The notes beneath the pieces were generated by a model. The model worked only from the letters and a program-made list of their open reading frames with translations. It had not been told where the DNA came from and ran no database searches. A stretch of DNA of 48,096 nucleotides from Faecalibacterium sp. GTDB taxonomy: Bacteria; Bacillota; Clostridia; Oscillospirales; Ruminococcaceae. Shown one piece after another: positions 15,754 to 24,581 of this stretch (position 1 is its first letter; each line of letters opens with the position of its first letter). Made by a program: the position numbers and the translations under genes. Location: NCBI GenBank assembly GCA_029264955.1, contig JARHYC010000031.1:1-48096 (forward strand), read 5' to 3'.

Positions 15754-17199
15754 CTATTTCTTTTTACAAAGACCTGCCTTCGCTAAAAAGGCATCTGCCT
15801 TTTCTGTTTCAGGCGGTGTAAGGAAACTTACCACCACATAAACAATCAAAGAGAGCGTTACCCCTAAAATGACCTGCTGTGCAGATTGGGGTTCCCAAAA
15901 AGAAGGAAGGGGCAAACCAAAGCCGATGGCAAGGTTGTAAACGCAATAAACAAAACCAGTTACAATGGAGGCTAGCGCACCATGACGATTGCCACGCCGC
16001 CAGAAAAATCCCAGAACCAAGGGTACAAACACACCAGTTGTGATAATATCCGATGCCATCCAGGAAATCTGTAAAATGGAACGCACACCTAAAGCAATCA
16101 CCAAAGCGACTACGGTTACAGCGAGGGTCGTTTTACGGGAGCGTGCCAGCTGCTTATCTTCGTCTGGTTCATTGGGCAACAGATCCAGTACCAATGTCAT
16201 GGATGCGGTGTTCAGCAGGGAATCCATGGTGGACATGATTGCAGCAGAAATGCCGATAAATACAATAGCACCCAAAAGCGGTGTCATATAATCCATGACC
16301 AGCGCAATAACAATACCACCCTGGGGCAGTTCGGGGTACAGCACAATACCTGCCATGCCGGTGAGTACAACAATCAAGTACAGTGGAATATAAGCAAAAA
16401 AACTCATGATTGTCATTTTGCGTGCATCACTGTCAGAGCGTGCTGCAGAGATGCGCTGCCATACATTTGCCTGAATCATCCATGCGCAGCCAAAGGTGAT
16501 AACATACATACTGTATTTCGATGCGCCGGCAGAAAAACTTAAAAAGTCCGGTTTTCCAGCTGCCTGCGCCGCAGCGCGGATGCCTTCCAGACCGCCTGCA
16601 TGACTGAAACCAACACCGAAAACCACCAGTGCCGATAACAAGAGCAGAACGAACTGAATAATGTCGGTAAGAACGACGCCGCGGAATCCACCGAACATGG
16701 AATAAATTAGTACAATGCCGGTACCTACCAAAACGGCAACTTCATACGGAAGCCCTAAATAAGAACCAAAGAAGTCACCGACACCGACCATTTGTGCGGC
16801 AGCATTAAATACCATGAAAATCAAAACCAACAGGGACAAAAAGCGAGCTACGGTTTTGGAGTAACGGGCTTCCATCATATGTCCTTGCGTTAGGTAACCG
16901 ACACGACGAATACCAGCGGCGCAAAGCATCATCAAAAAGGTTGAAAGCAAAACAGGTACGCCGTAATACCAGAAAGCGCCCAAACCATCGGTAAAGGCTA
17001 AATCTGCAGTCGAGATAGCCGAGCCTGCACCCCACCAGGATGCAATAAAAGTGATTGAAAGCGCCCAAAATGGTAGAGAGCGACCGGCGAAGAAATAGTC
17101 CAAAACGGTATGGTTCTTTTTTTCTTTTGTAACTGCCCACAAAAGCAGTGCAAAATAGAGTAATAATCCAATCAGGGAAAATACTTTTAGTGAAGTCAT
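15754..17199 (-). CDS. Sodium:solute symporter (SSS family)
   Basis: The 481-residue protein has about 13 hydrophobic segments. SSS-family features include YFFAGRSLPFWALSITFIASWWGAGSA (about residues 35-60), MFGGFRGVVLTDIIQF (about 165-180) and AAIMSTMDSLLNTASM (about 320-335), which lies in the sodium-site region. It couples sodium influx to uptake of an organic solute such as an amino acid, pantothenate, sugar or sialic acid; the substrate cannot be told. AAAGG lies before the ATG. It is monocistronic and its leader holds an 18-bp perfect palindrome that may be a repressor site. Confidence 0.9.
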   Translation of the reverse strand: MTSLKVFSLIGLLLYFALLLWAVTKEKKNHTVLDYFFAGRSLPFWALSITFIASWWGAGSAISTADLAFTDGLGAFWYYGVPVLLSTFLMMLCAAGIRRVGYLTQGHMMEARYSKTVARFLSLLVLIFMVFNAAAQMVGVGDFFGSYLGLPYEVAVLVGTGIVLIYSMFGGFRGVVLTDIIQFVLLLLSALVVFGVGFSHAGGLEGIRAAAQAAGKPDFLSFSAGASKYSMYVITFGCAWMIQANVWQRISAARSDSDARKMTIMSFFAYIPLYLIVVLTGMAGIVLYPELPQGGIVIALVMDYMTPLLGAIVFIGISAAIMSTMDSLLNTASMTLVLDLLPNEPDEDKQLARSRKTTLAVTVVALVIALGVRSILQISWMASDIITTGVFVPLVLGFFWRRGNRHGALASIVTGFVYCVYNLAIGFGLPLPSFWEPQSAQQVILGVTLSLIVYVVVSFLTPPETEKADAFLAKAGLCKKK

Positions 17200-17233
17200 A
17201 AGATGCCTTTCTATATCTTTCTATTGCATGAAA

Positions 17234-17251
17234 GCTGTTTGTACAAACAGC
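17234..17251. promoter_or_regulatory. 18-bp perfect palindrome in the symporter leader
   Basis: GCTGTTTGTACAAACAGC is perfectly symmetric and lies 35 bp before the symporter start codon, downstream of its -10. The size and symmetry suit a dimeric repressor site. No cognate regulator is next to it. Confidence 0.5.
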
Positions 17252-17316
17252 AGGCTTATTTATGCTGCTTCCGTTTCCTGTAAAGAAAAGCGTGCGTTGC
17301 TAAAAAGTCTAACTGT

Positions 17317-17325
17317 ATTATAACA
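17317..17325 (-). promoter_or_regulatory. Extended -10 promoter of the symporter gene
   Basis: On the minus strand TGTTATAAT is a perfect extended -10 element (17325-17317). The -35 is weak. It predicts a leader of about 110 nt that includes the 18-bp palindrome. Confidence 0.45.
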
Positions 17326-17652
17326 CAAGATTTTTTCTGATACGATAATTTCATATAAAATAGATATGATATATTTTGCGCATAATGTGGGATTTGCAGT
17401 GTTACACCATCGTGAGTTCTTTGCAAGAAAAAGTATTTACAAAGGTGCGTTCCGCATACAAAAATTCTTTGGAAGAATGTAGTTACCACACAACAAACTG
17501 CCGTGAAATATGATCTGCATCAACAAGCAGCAAGTGCGGCATTATGTATGAAAAGATTACGCAGACAGACTGAACGGTGATTTGCAGAAAAGAGTCATCG
17601 GGAGTTGATTCCTAAAAAAATTTGTGAAGCAAAAGGATGAAACAACAGTAAA

Positions 17653-17697
17653 AAAAGAACCGACCGTTCAAGAAGGGCTTGATTGGTTGGTTCTTTT
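17653..17697 (-). terminator. Terminator of the araC-rlmD transcript
   Basis: AAAAGAACC (17653-17661) pairs with GGTTCTTTT (17689-17697), and the inner parts ACC/GGT and TCAAG/CTTGA extend the stem. On the minus strand it is followed by TTTAC. It lies about 145 nt after the rlmD stop. Confidence 0.75.
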
Positions 17698-17842
17698 GTA
17701 TGGATATGATTAAGAGGTGGATTGTATTTAGTAATCACATTCGACGGCATTTGGATTCTTCTAAAAACGAAGAAAATAACAATACAAAGTGAAAAAATAA
17801 TCCGAAACCAATGAACGAAACTTGGTAGAGACGTAGAATGCC

Positions 17843-19210
17843 TTATCGTTTGGTCAGGGCGATTACCGTCTCAACATGTTTTGTGCGAGGGAAGAGATCT
17901 ACGGGATGAACTTCACCGGGGATATAGCCGCGTTCTGCCAGGTAGCGCGTATCACGTGCAGCTGTAGCGGGGTTGCAACTGATCATAACAATTGTGCGCG
18001 GAGCCATATCACAAATTGCGTCTAACGTATTCTGATCGCAGCCTTTGCGGGGAGGATCGACCAGAATGATATCCGGGTGCAACCCCTCTTCCGAAAGCTG
18101 CTGCGCAGCATGACCAGCATCGGCACAAAGGAAACGGCAACGTTGTGCAATTTCGGTACCCATGCGGGCAGCGTTTTCGTTTGCTGCGGAAATGGCTTCC
18201 GGAACAATTTCTACACCAACCAATTTCTTACATTGCTCTACCATAGAAAGACCGATGGTACCCATACCACAATACAAATCCAGCACCAAATCAGTCGGTT
18301 TGAGCTGAGCCATTTGTGCGGCGGTCTGATAGAGCATTTCTGCAGCCGGGGTGTTTACCTGATAGAAAGACATGGGACCCAACTGAATAGGGACATTGCA
18401 CAGCGTATCTTCAATATAACCGGGACCGTACAGGATTTTATTTTCCTGACCCAGGATCACGTTGGTGTTTTTGGTATTGATATTCCACAGAATTGTCTTG
18501 ATTTCCGGGAATTTTGCAAGCAGTTCCTCCATCAACGGCTTCAGGTTCGGCGCTTTCTTGCTGGCACCAACCAGGCATAGGAGAATCTGTCCGCTGTGTG
18601 CACCCTGACGCAGGAAAATATGACGAATCAAACCGGTGTGTGTAGTTTCATCGTAAGGCGGGATAGAAAAACGATCAAATGCTTCGCACAGGAAAGCGGC
18701 AATCTGGTTAAAAACAGTCGGCTGGAGTTTGCAATCGTCACAGGAAACGATGCGGTGTGTACGGTTTGCGTAAAAGCCGGTGCAGCATTTCCCATCTTTA
18801 TCTTTTCCAACCGGGAACTGTGCCTTATTGCGATAGCGTTCTACCTGCGGAGAGGGAAGTGTATCGGAAATCGGAAGTGACAGACCGCCCAGCCGTGAAA
18901 AAGCACTTTCTACAAAATCTTTTTTTGCAGCCAGTTCGGCCTCGTAAGACAGATGCCGGAAACAGCATCCACCGCAGGGGGCTGCGACAGGGCAATCTAC
19001 GTCAATACGGTCTGCCGCAGGCTTGTTCAGACTTTCTACAATGCCAAAAGCATAGCTTTTGCAGTCTTTCACAATGCGTGCATGAATTTCATCGCCGGGG
19101 ACTGTAGCGGGAACAAAAATTGCCTGATTTTCATAACGACCCACGCCGTTTCCGTCGCTGGAAAGACCGTGAATTGTTAATGGGATAATATCGTTCTTTT
19201 TTACTGACAT
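17843..19210 (-). CDS. rlmD: 23S rRNA (uracil-C5)-methyltransferase, RlmD/RumA type
   Basis: The 455-residue cytosolic enzyme has an N-terminal TRAM domain (about 5-65), a [4Fe-4S] cysteine set (CPVAAPCGGCCFRHL near 78-92 and DDC near 165), the SAM-binding motif LDLYCGMGTIGLS, DPPRKG and the catalytic cysteine in SCNPAT. It methylates a uracil in 23S rRNA; Firmicutes enzymes of this type may be RlmCD and modify two positions. The ATG at 19210 has TAGGAG upstream; an in-frame start at 19360 lies inside the preceding gene. The upstream sugar-binding-like gene ends 16 nt away, so co-transcription is likely. Confidence 0.92.
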   Translation of the reverse strand: MSVKKNDIIPLTIHGLSSDGNGVGRYENQAIFVPATVPGDEIHARIVKDCKSYAFGIVESLNKPAADRIDVDCPVAAPCGGCCFRHLSYEAELAAKKDFVESAFSRLGGLSLPISDTLPSPQVERYRNKAQFPVGKDKDGKCCTGFYANRTHRIVSCDDCKLQPTVFNQIAAFLCEAFDRFSIPPYDETTHTGLIRHIFLRQGAHSGQILLCLVGASKKAPNLKPLMEELLAKFPEIKTILWNINTKNTNVILGQENKILYGPGYIEDTLCNVPIQLGPMSFYQVNTPAAEMLYQTAAQMAQLKPTDLVLDLYCGMGTIGLSMVEQCKKLVGVEIVPEAISAANENAARMGTEIAQRCRFLCADAGHAAQQLSEEGLHPDIILVDPPRKGCDQNTLDAICDMAPRTIVMISCNPATAARDTRYLAERGYIPGEVHPVDLFPRTKHVETVIALTKR

Positions 19211-19226
19211 GATTTCTCCTATATGA

Positions 19227-20279
19227 TTATGCAGCGTTCGTATCTGCAAGGTCTGTTGAAGTGGAACTTTCAGATGATTCAGCAGATGCGTCGGAAATAT
19301 GCTGGGCATCGGTGCGTAACTGATACGGAATCCAAAAAGCTCCTGTTTCGTCTGATGCAAAGTGCAGGGTATCTATGATAGATTGATGCTGCATTAGCGC
19401 TTGCGTCAACTGCGCAACGGTATCACTGATATACTTGGTATCGTAATATACCATGATGCTGCAGCCCATATCGGCAGCTTTTTCCACTTCCTCAATATGG
19501 TTCATAAAAGCAGCGTAAGATACATCCTGCCACTTGTGTTCATTCACCCAAGTAACCGCTTTTTCCAAATCATGAAAATTACCGCACAAAATCATTTCCG
19601 GTGCAGTGGTGCAGTCGGTCCAACTGGCAGAGGTGTCAGGCGGAATCATATCGGTTTCGTCAGGCTCCGGCTTGAGTATAGGCGGAAAACAATTCTGCAC
19701 ATATACACCATGATGCTCGCATTCTTCTAAAGTGTCAGAAAAAAGCTGGTGTTCGGGCAAATCGAAAGCAATCAAATAGTCTAACAGCAGGTTTTCGTTA
19801 CGGTCCACGATTTTCTGATTCTTGAATACGCGCGCCATTGCCTCACCAGCCAACTCGCTGGCATATTCCAAACGGGAACCAACAAAATATGCTTTATCAT
19901 AGCTTGCCAGATAATCTTCACCGGGATAATGGCCCACAAAGATTACCGAAGCCTGATGCTGTTCGGCACAAGTAAGTAAATCGTTGTTTTCTGGCGCAGT
20001 GTCTGTGCCCAAAATTACGAAAGATGCACCATTTGTAATCGCTTGGATCGCTTCGTTTTGCCAATCTTCAACGGTAGTTGCATGAGCTGAAATGCCCTGC
20101 TCGGTCAACTCCTGCGCAACGTCATCATAGTTCAGCGCATAGGATGCGATATCTGTATAGAGAAGAGCAACTTGTGCAGTATTGTCTGCGTTAGAAAGCG
20201 ACAACCATTGCCGCAAAATCCAAAACGCCAGTAATAACAAACACAATGAAAAGAGAATGCGTTGGATTGCCTTTTTCAT
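19227..20279 (-). CDS. Membrane-anchored periplasmic-binding-protein-like (type 1 fold) protein
   Basis: The 350-residue protein has an N-terminal membrane anchor (about residues 8-25) with no lipobox, then a domain resembling type 1 periplasmic binding proteins of the galactose/ribose class: VALLYTDIASYALNYDDVAQEL at 37-58, a FVILGTD segment near 88-95 and a second lobe with EMILCGNFHDLEKAVTWVNE. The sequence is very divergent. An acidic Ser/Thr-rich tail ends it. Its ATG overlaps the end of the araC gene by 4 nt, and no ABC permease or ATPase is nearby. It may be an extracellular sensor rather than a transport protein. Fold call moderate, role inferred. Confidence 0.68.
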   Translation of the reverse strand: MKKAIQRILFSLCLLLLAFWILRQWLSLSNADNTAQVALLYTDIASYALNYDDVAQELTEQGISAHATTVEDWQNEAIQAITNGASFVILGTDTAPENNDLLTCAEQHQASVIFVGHYPGEDYLASYDKAYFVGSRLEYASELAGEAMARVFKNQKIVDRNENLLLDYLIAFDLPEHQLFSDTLEECEHHGVYVQNCFPPILKPEPDETDMIPPDTSASWTDCTTAPEMILCGNFHDLEKAVTWVNEHKWQDVSYAAFMNHIEEVEKAADMGCSIMVYYDTKYISDTVAQLTQALMQHQSIIDTLHFASDETGAFWIPYQLRTDAQHISDASAESSESSTSTDLADTNAA

Positions 20280-21157
20280 TTTTGCTCATCCTCCGGCGGA
20301 GAGGTCGGATCATTTTCGGCATCTGCGTGTGCAAAGGTTGCTACATATTTACTCGGAGGCATACCGACAGCTTTTTTGAACACACGGGAGAAATAGAATT
20401 GATCGAAGAAACCAACAGATACGGCAACTTCCGCAATGGAAAGCGTCGAGTTGCGCAGCAAATTGCAGGCTTCATTGATGCGGTATTCGGTCAGATAGTC
20501 AATGGGGCTTTTGCCAACATTGCTCATAAATACACGGTACAGATGGCTACGGGATACGCCGACGCTCTTGGCAACATCGTTAATGGAAATATCGTGGGAA
20601 TAATGAAACTGAATGTACTTGATTGCGTTGAGCACGTACTGGCTTGCAGAACTGGTGGCGTGGGGCTCGCTGTCACGGGTTTCCTTCATCAGTTCAGCAA
20701 TGAATAGATACAGATAACCTACCATAGCAGCTTCATCCTGTGGTTCCAATCCACGAGCCTTGTAAATGTTCAGAATTGCTTCTTTCAAGGCAGAACCATT
20801 CTTGGCGTGGTGAATAGGCGCTAAATCTGTAAACGGAAGCTGTGTAGTCAGTTTGTTGGCGCAGGCACCATTAAAGCCAACCCAGCAGTATTCCCAGGGG
20901 TCTTCTGCATCTGCAGTGTATACAATCAACTGGCTGGGTTTGATTAAAAACAGATCACCCGCCTGCAAGTTCCATTGCTCACCATTTACCTTGAAGGTGC
21001 CTTTACCGGATAGGACCAGGTGAATCAGATAGTGGTCGCGGATACCGGGACCCCAGGTATGTGCGGAAACGCACTTTTCCACACCACAATTAAAAATAGA
21101 CAACTCAACATTATCCGTGTAATTTTGCTTAAACGCTTGTTTGTAAACTTCAGCCAT
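20276..21157 (-). CDS. AraC-family transcriptional regulator
   Basis: The 293-residue protein has an N-terminal cupin-type sensory domain (about 15-150: HLVLSGKGTFKVNGEQWNLQAGDLFLIKP) and a C-terminal pair of helix-turn-helix motifs (about 190-285: ISINDVAKSVGVSRSHLYRVF and SIAEVAVSVGFFDQFYFSRVFKK). It fits the sugar-responsive AraC/MelR-like activators. It is divergent from galK with 182 bp between them, so control of galK is plausible. It is coupled to the sugar-binding-like gene by a 4-nt overlap. Confidence 0.93.
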   Translation of the reverse strand: MAEVYKQAFKQNYTDNVELSIFNCGVEKCVSAHTWGPGIRDHYLIHLVLSGKGTFKVNGEQWNLQAGDLFLIKPSQLIVYTADAEDPWEYCWVGFNGACANKLTTQLPFTDLAPIHHAKNGSALKEAILNIYKARGLEPQDEAAMVGYLYLFIAELMKETRDSEPHATSSASQYVLNAIKYIQFHYSHDISINDVAKSVGVSRSHLYRVFMSNVGKSPIDYLTEYRINEACNLLRNSTLSIAEVAVSVGFFDQFYFSRVFKKAVGMPPSKYVATFAHADAENDPTSPPEDEQK

Positions 21158-21339
21158 GATATAACATCCTCTCCCAATCAGGTTACTAGATTAGTATATC
21201 AGTAAATTCAACAAAAGTACATATAAAATTAAAGATGATTGCATTTAACTCCAAAATGTTATACTATAAGCCTATATCCATATAAAAAGCAGTCGACAAA
21301 AACACAGAAATGGTATTGTAAAGGCGGAGGGCGATTCAA
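21158..21339. promoter_or_regulatory. Divergent control region between araC and galK
   Basis: Leftward, TGATATACT (21201-21193 on the minus strand) is an extended -10 about 35 bp before the araC start. It overlaps a short inverted repeat TACTA-gat-TAGTA (21184-21196). Rightward, TATACT at 21260-21265 is a possible galK -10 with a weak TTGCAT -35 at 21239 (15-bp spacer), as expected for an activator-dependent promoter. galK has a good SD (GGCGGAGGG). Confidence 0.45.
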
Positions 21340-22617
21340 ATGGCTTCCAGTAAAGATCTTTTACAAAGTATCCAGCAAGGTGGTTTAGACAAAACACTTG
21401 TACATTTATATGGGCAATCGGCACTGCAGCGGCAAAAGCGGCGATATGCCGCTGCGTTGCATCAGTTTGACCGTTATTTTGGTGCTGCACAGGATGTACG
21501 GATTTATTCGGTTCCGGGGCGAACGGAACTATGCGGCAACCATACCGATCATCAAATGGGAATCGGTTTGGCTGCGGCGGTAGAACGCGATATTATCGCA
21601 GTGGCGGCGGCACGAGACAATGATGTGGTTCGCGTAAAATCGTATGGCTTTGATAAGTTGGACATTGTGGATTTGCGATTGAAAGATCGACAAAGTGCAG
21701 AACACACCCATTCTGCCAGTTTGATTCGCGGAATTGGTTGTGCAATAAGGCAGCAAGGCGGAAAAATCGGCGGGTTTGATGCTTATACCACCAGCGATGT
21801 GCTGCGTGGATCGGGGCTGTCTAGTTCGGCTGCGTTTGAAACAATGATGGGAACAATCTGGAACGATTTGTACAATGAAATGCGATTTTCACCTTTGCAG
21901 ATTGCGCAGATCGGTCAGTATGCGGAAAATACGTATTTCGGAAAGCCGAGCGGCGTATTAGACCCGCTGACCTGTGCCACAGGTGGTATCATTTGTGTAG
22001 ATATGGAACGGGAAGGCAAACCGACTATCTCTAAAATCAAGTGTCCGGAGCTTACACAGGACATAGTATTATGTATTACAGATACTGGTGGCAGCCATAG
22101 CGAACTGACAGAAGAATTCTCGCTGGTTCGCGAAGAGATGGAGTCTGTAGCAAAGGTGCTGGGCTGCAAAAAGCTACGGCAAGCCAGCGAAAAGGAGCTA
22201 TGGGCGAAACTGCCGCATATTCGAAAAGTTTGCGGTGATCGAGCTGCCTTGCGTGCACTCCATTTTTATCAGGAGTGCCGTCGATCCGAACAGGCGTATC
22301 GGGATTTGTCTGTCGGAGATGTGTCGTCCTTTTTACAGCGTATTCAGGAAAGTGAGCATTCGATTTGTCAATATAATCAAAATACATTCTGCCACACAGC
22401 AGAACAGCCTATTTCGCTGGCGTTGGCAGTATCACAAAGTGTATTGCAAGGGCATGGAGCTTACCGGATGCAGGGAAGTGGATTTGCTGGGACAATTCAG
22501 GCATTTGTACCGAAGGCTCTTTTACCGAAATATATCCACCGCATGGAAGCTGTATTTGTTTCCGGTTGCTGCGATGTAATGCAAGTGCGAGAAGATGGTG
22601 CGATACGTTTAGCATGA
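21340..22617 (+). CDS. galK: Galactokinase
   Basis: The 425-residue GHMP kinase phosphorylates galactose to galactose-1-phosphate, entering the Leloir pathway. The galactokinase signature GRTELCGNHTDH is at 60-71, the ATP-binding GHMP motif LRGSGLSSSAA at 155-165 and the third motif GSGFAGTIQAF near 380. It is somewhat longer than the usual 390 residues because of its N-terminal extension. No galT, galE or galactose transporter is adjacent. It lies opposite an AraC regulator and has its own strong SD. Confidence 0.93.
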   Translation: MASSKDLLQSIQQGGLDKTLVHLYGQSALQRQKRRYAAALHQFDRYFGAAQDVRIYSVPGRTELCGNHTDHQMGIGLAAAVERDIIAVAAARDNDVVRVKSYGFDKLDIVDLRLKDRQSAEHTHSASLIRGIGCAIRQQGGKIGGFDAYTTSDVLRGSGLSSSAAFETMMGTIWNDLYNEMRFSPLQIAQIGQYAENTYFGKPSGVLDPLTCATGGIICVDMEREGKPTISKIKCPELTQDIVLCITDTGGSHSELTEEFSLVREEMESVAKVLGCKKLRQASEKELWAKLPHIRKVCGDRAALRALHFYQECRRSEQAYRDLSVGDVSSFLQRIQESEHSICQYNQNTFCHTAEQPISLALAVSQSVLQGHGAYRMQGSGFAGTIQAFVPKALLPKYIHRMEAVFVSGCCDVMQVREDGAIRLA

Positions 22618-22654
22618 GAATGCTATATGAGCGTGGATGACAAAGCAATCAAGC

Positions 22655-22691
22655 AGAAAAAAGCCTGACTCAAATTTATCGAGTCAGGCTT
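22655..22691. terminator. Terminator between galK and the purF-like gene
   Basis: AAGCCTGACTC (22661-22671) pairs with GAGTCAGGCTT (22681-22691). On the minus strand it is followed by TTTTTTC, so it best ends the purF-like transcript. In the galK direction the T-run is weak. Confidence 0.85.
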
Positions 22692-22709
22692 CGATGTTTC
22701 TGTTAGAAC

Positions 22710-24116
22710 TTACTCTTTGCCGTTCCAGCAGTAGGTGCAGAGCTTGCAAGGCTCCAGACCAACGGATTCGATCAGATCATCCAGACGGTGATAGCGCAGC
22801 GTGGTAAAGCCCAGCTGGCTGCGGATACCTTCCAACATAGCGTCGTAGTTCTTGCTGTCAGGGTTTGCATAATCAAATAACACTTCTTGGCTGGGGTCTT
22901 TGCCCTCGCGCTCCAAAATGACACGACGGGAAATCAAATCCAGCGGAGAAGTAGAACGGGAGAAATTCAAATACTTGCAGCCAAACATAATCGGCGGGCA
23001 AGCAGGGCGTGCATGAACTTCCTTTGCGTTGCTCTGATATAGGAAATCAGCGGTTTCACGCAGCTGTGTACCGCGTACAATAGAATCGTCAATCAGCAAC
23101 AGACGCTTATTATCAATCAACTGAGAAACAGGAATCAACTTCATGCGGGCAATCATGTTGCGTTGATCCTGGCTGGTCGGCATAAAGGAGCGAGGCCAAG
23201 TAGGCGTATACTTGATGAACGGACGAGTGAAGGGAATGTGTTTTTCATTTGAATAGCCAATTGCGTGCGGTACGCCGGAATCGGGCACACCAGCAACGCT
23301 GTCAACGGTGACATCATCACGCTTAGCTAGCAGACGACCGCAGTTATAGCGCATCTGCTCAACGTTCACGCCCTCATATGTAGAAGTGGGATAACCATAG
23401 TAAGACCACAGGAAGGTGCAAATCTTCATTTCCTTGCGGGCGGGAGAAACGACTTCGTACTTGTCCGGTGTCATGAAGATAATTTCAGCAGGGCCAAGTT
23501 CCTTGCACTGGGTATATCCCAGATTCAGGAATGCGAAGCTTTCGAAAGAAACGCAGTAAGCACCCTCTTTTTTACCCATAATAATAGGGGTGCGCCCCAG
23601 ACGGTCGCGTGCTGCGTAAATACCTTTTTCTGTCAGCAACAGAATCGACATGGAGCCCTGGATTTTTTCCTGTGCATACAGTAGTCCTTCGACAAAGCTG
23701 TCTTTCTGGTCAATCAGAGCTGCAACGATTTCAGTGGGATTGATTTGCTTGCCGCTCATTTCCAGAAAATGAGCATGGCCTTCCTGGAAAAACTTGTTGA
23801 CGAGTTCGTCTGAGTTGGTGATACGACCAACCGTAGTGATCGCATAGCTGCCCAAACGAGAATTAACCAGAAGGGGCTGCGGTTCAAAGTCAGAGATGCA
23901 GCCGATACCCAGATGACCATGCAGGTCTTCTACATCGCGCTCAAACTTTGTACGGAAAGGTGAGTTTTGAATATTGTGAATTGCGCGGTGAAAACCGTCC
24001 TCATCATAAACAGCCAGGCCGCCGCGCTTTGTGCCTAAATGAGAGTGATAGTCTGTTCCGAAGAACAAATCCATCACACAATCGTTTTGAGATGCAACAC
24101 CATAAAATCCGCCCAT
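22710..24116 (-). CDS. PurF-like amidophosphoribosyltransferase homologue lacking the glutaminase nucleophile
   Basis: The 468-residue protein aligns with PurF along its length. The phosphoribosyltransferase half is intact: PRPP loop LLLIDDSIVRGTQ at 339-351, and Cys233, Cys380, Cys460 and Cys463 sit where the [4Fe-4S] ligands of the Bacillus-type enzyme lie. The N-terminal Ntn glutaminase half is degenerate: the start is MGGFYGV, with no Cys where active PurF has CGVFGI, and the usual HNGNL segment reads TVGRIT (95-100). AAGGAGG lies 5 nt before the ATG at 24116, so the N terminus is reliable. It could use free ammonia, lean on another glutaminase, or be a regulator. No other pur gene is nearby. 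Confidence 0.85.
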   Translation of the reverse strand: MGGFYGVASQNDCVMDLFFGTDYHSHLGTKRGGLAVYDEDGFHRAIHNIQNSPFRTKFERDVEDLHGHLGIGCISDFEPQPLLVNSRLGSYAITTVGRITNSDELVNKFFQEGHAHFLEMSGKQINPTEIVAALIDQKDSFVEGLLYAQEKIQGSMSILLLTEKGIYAARDRLGRTPIIMGKKEGAYCVSFESFAFLNLGYTQCKELGPAEIIFMTPDKYEVVSPARKEMKICTFLWSYYGYPTSTYEGVNVEQMRYNCGRLLAKRDDVTVDSVAGVPDSGVPHAIGYSNEKHIPFTRPFIKYTPTWPRSFMPTSQDQRNMIARMKLIPVSQLIDNKRLLLIDDSIVRGTQLRETADFLYQSNAKEVHARPACPPIMFGCKYLNFSRSTSPLDLISRRVILEREGKDPSQEVLFDYANPDSKNYDAMLEGIRSQLGFTTLRYHRLDDLIESVGLEPCKLCTYCWNGKE

Positions 24117-24581
24117 AAAAACCTCCTTGTCGGAGCGTTGAATCATACAAGCTCATGATAGTCGCTGACAATGCATTCGTCAATCGTTCTGAAAAAAGAC
24201 AGACTTTTGTTTCGGGTAAAGTAACAAAATATAGACGCCGAAATGTATAAAAATGGGCTTTTTGTCGGTGAGAAAATGAAAATGTAAGGAAATGAAAATG
24301 GGAAAATGTTGAAAAGGCGGCGAGAGGGCACAAAAAGCAAAAGTGCATGATGGGGCAAGAAGATCGACAGGATGCAATAGGCTGTACAGGGAAAAGCAGA
24401 TAGCTTGACATTGCCGAAGAAACCGTGTTTACTTAATAAAATTATACTGGATTTTTTATGAGATTTAAGACGGAAAAGTTGGATTGAAATCTCTATACTG
24501 AGGACAGCGGATGTCATTTCTAAAAAGTAAGATCCTGTCCTTGGATTGTATAAAACGACAGATTTAGAAGGTGGAGGGAAT
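24117..24581. other. Divergent intergenic region between the purF-like gene and the GT-C-like operon
   Basis: This 465-bp region has no convincing gene. It holds a good leftward promoter (24155-24183), imperfect GAAAATG repeats at about 24272-24312, and a possible rightward promoter TTGACA (24405-24410), 17 bp, TTTACT (24428-24433). No riboswitch fold was recognised. Confidence 0.45.
24155..24183 (-). promoter_or_regulatory. Promoter of the purF-like gene
   Basis: On the minus strand TTGACG (24183-24178), a 17-bp spacer and TATCAT (24160-24155) precede a leader of about 30 nt. No PurR-type site was recognised. Confidence 0.6.

Larger units (their letters stand above)
17200..17842. other. Intergenic region upstream of the symporter and downstream of rlmD
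   Basis: This 643-bp region contains the symporter promoter and palindrome (17234-17325) and the rlmD-side terminator (17653-17697). The stretch 17330-17650 has no coding frame with family features; a 77-codon minus frame at 17256-17489 covers the promoter and is rejected. I see no further gene. Confidence 0.5.

Noticed and set aside
17256-17489. A 77-codon minus-strand frame upstream of the symporter.
   Set aside because: It covers the symporter promoter and shows no conserved pattern or SD.
17653-17697. An orphan sRNA ending at this hairpin on the plus strand.
   Set aside because: No plus-strand promoter was found close by and the hairpin is well placed to end the minus-strand rlmD transcript.
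24143-24517. Several minus-strand frames rich in Phe/Ser/His.
   Set aside because: They arise from the AT-rich, purine-biased intergenic region and cover the promoter of the purF-like gene.
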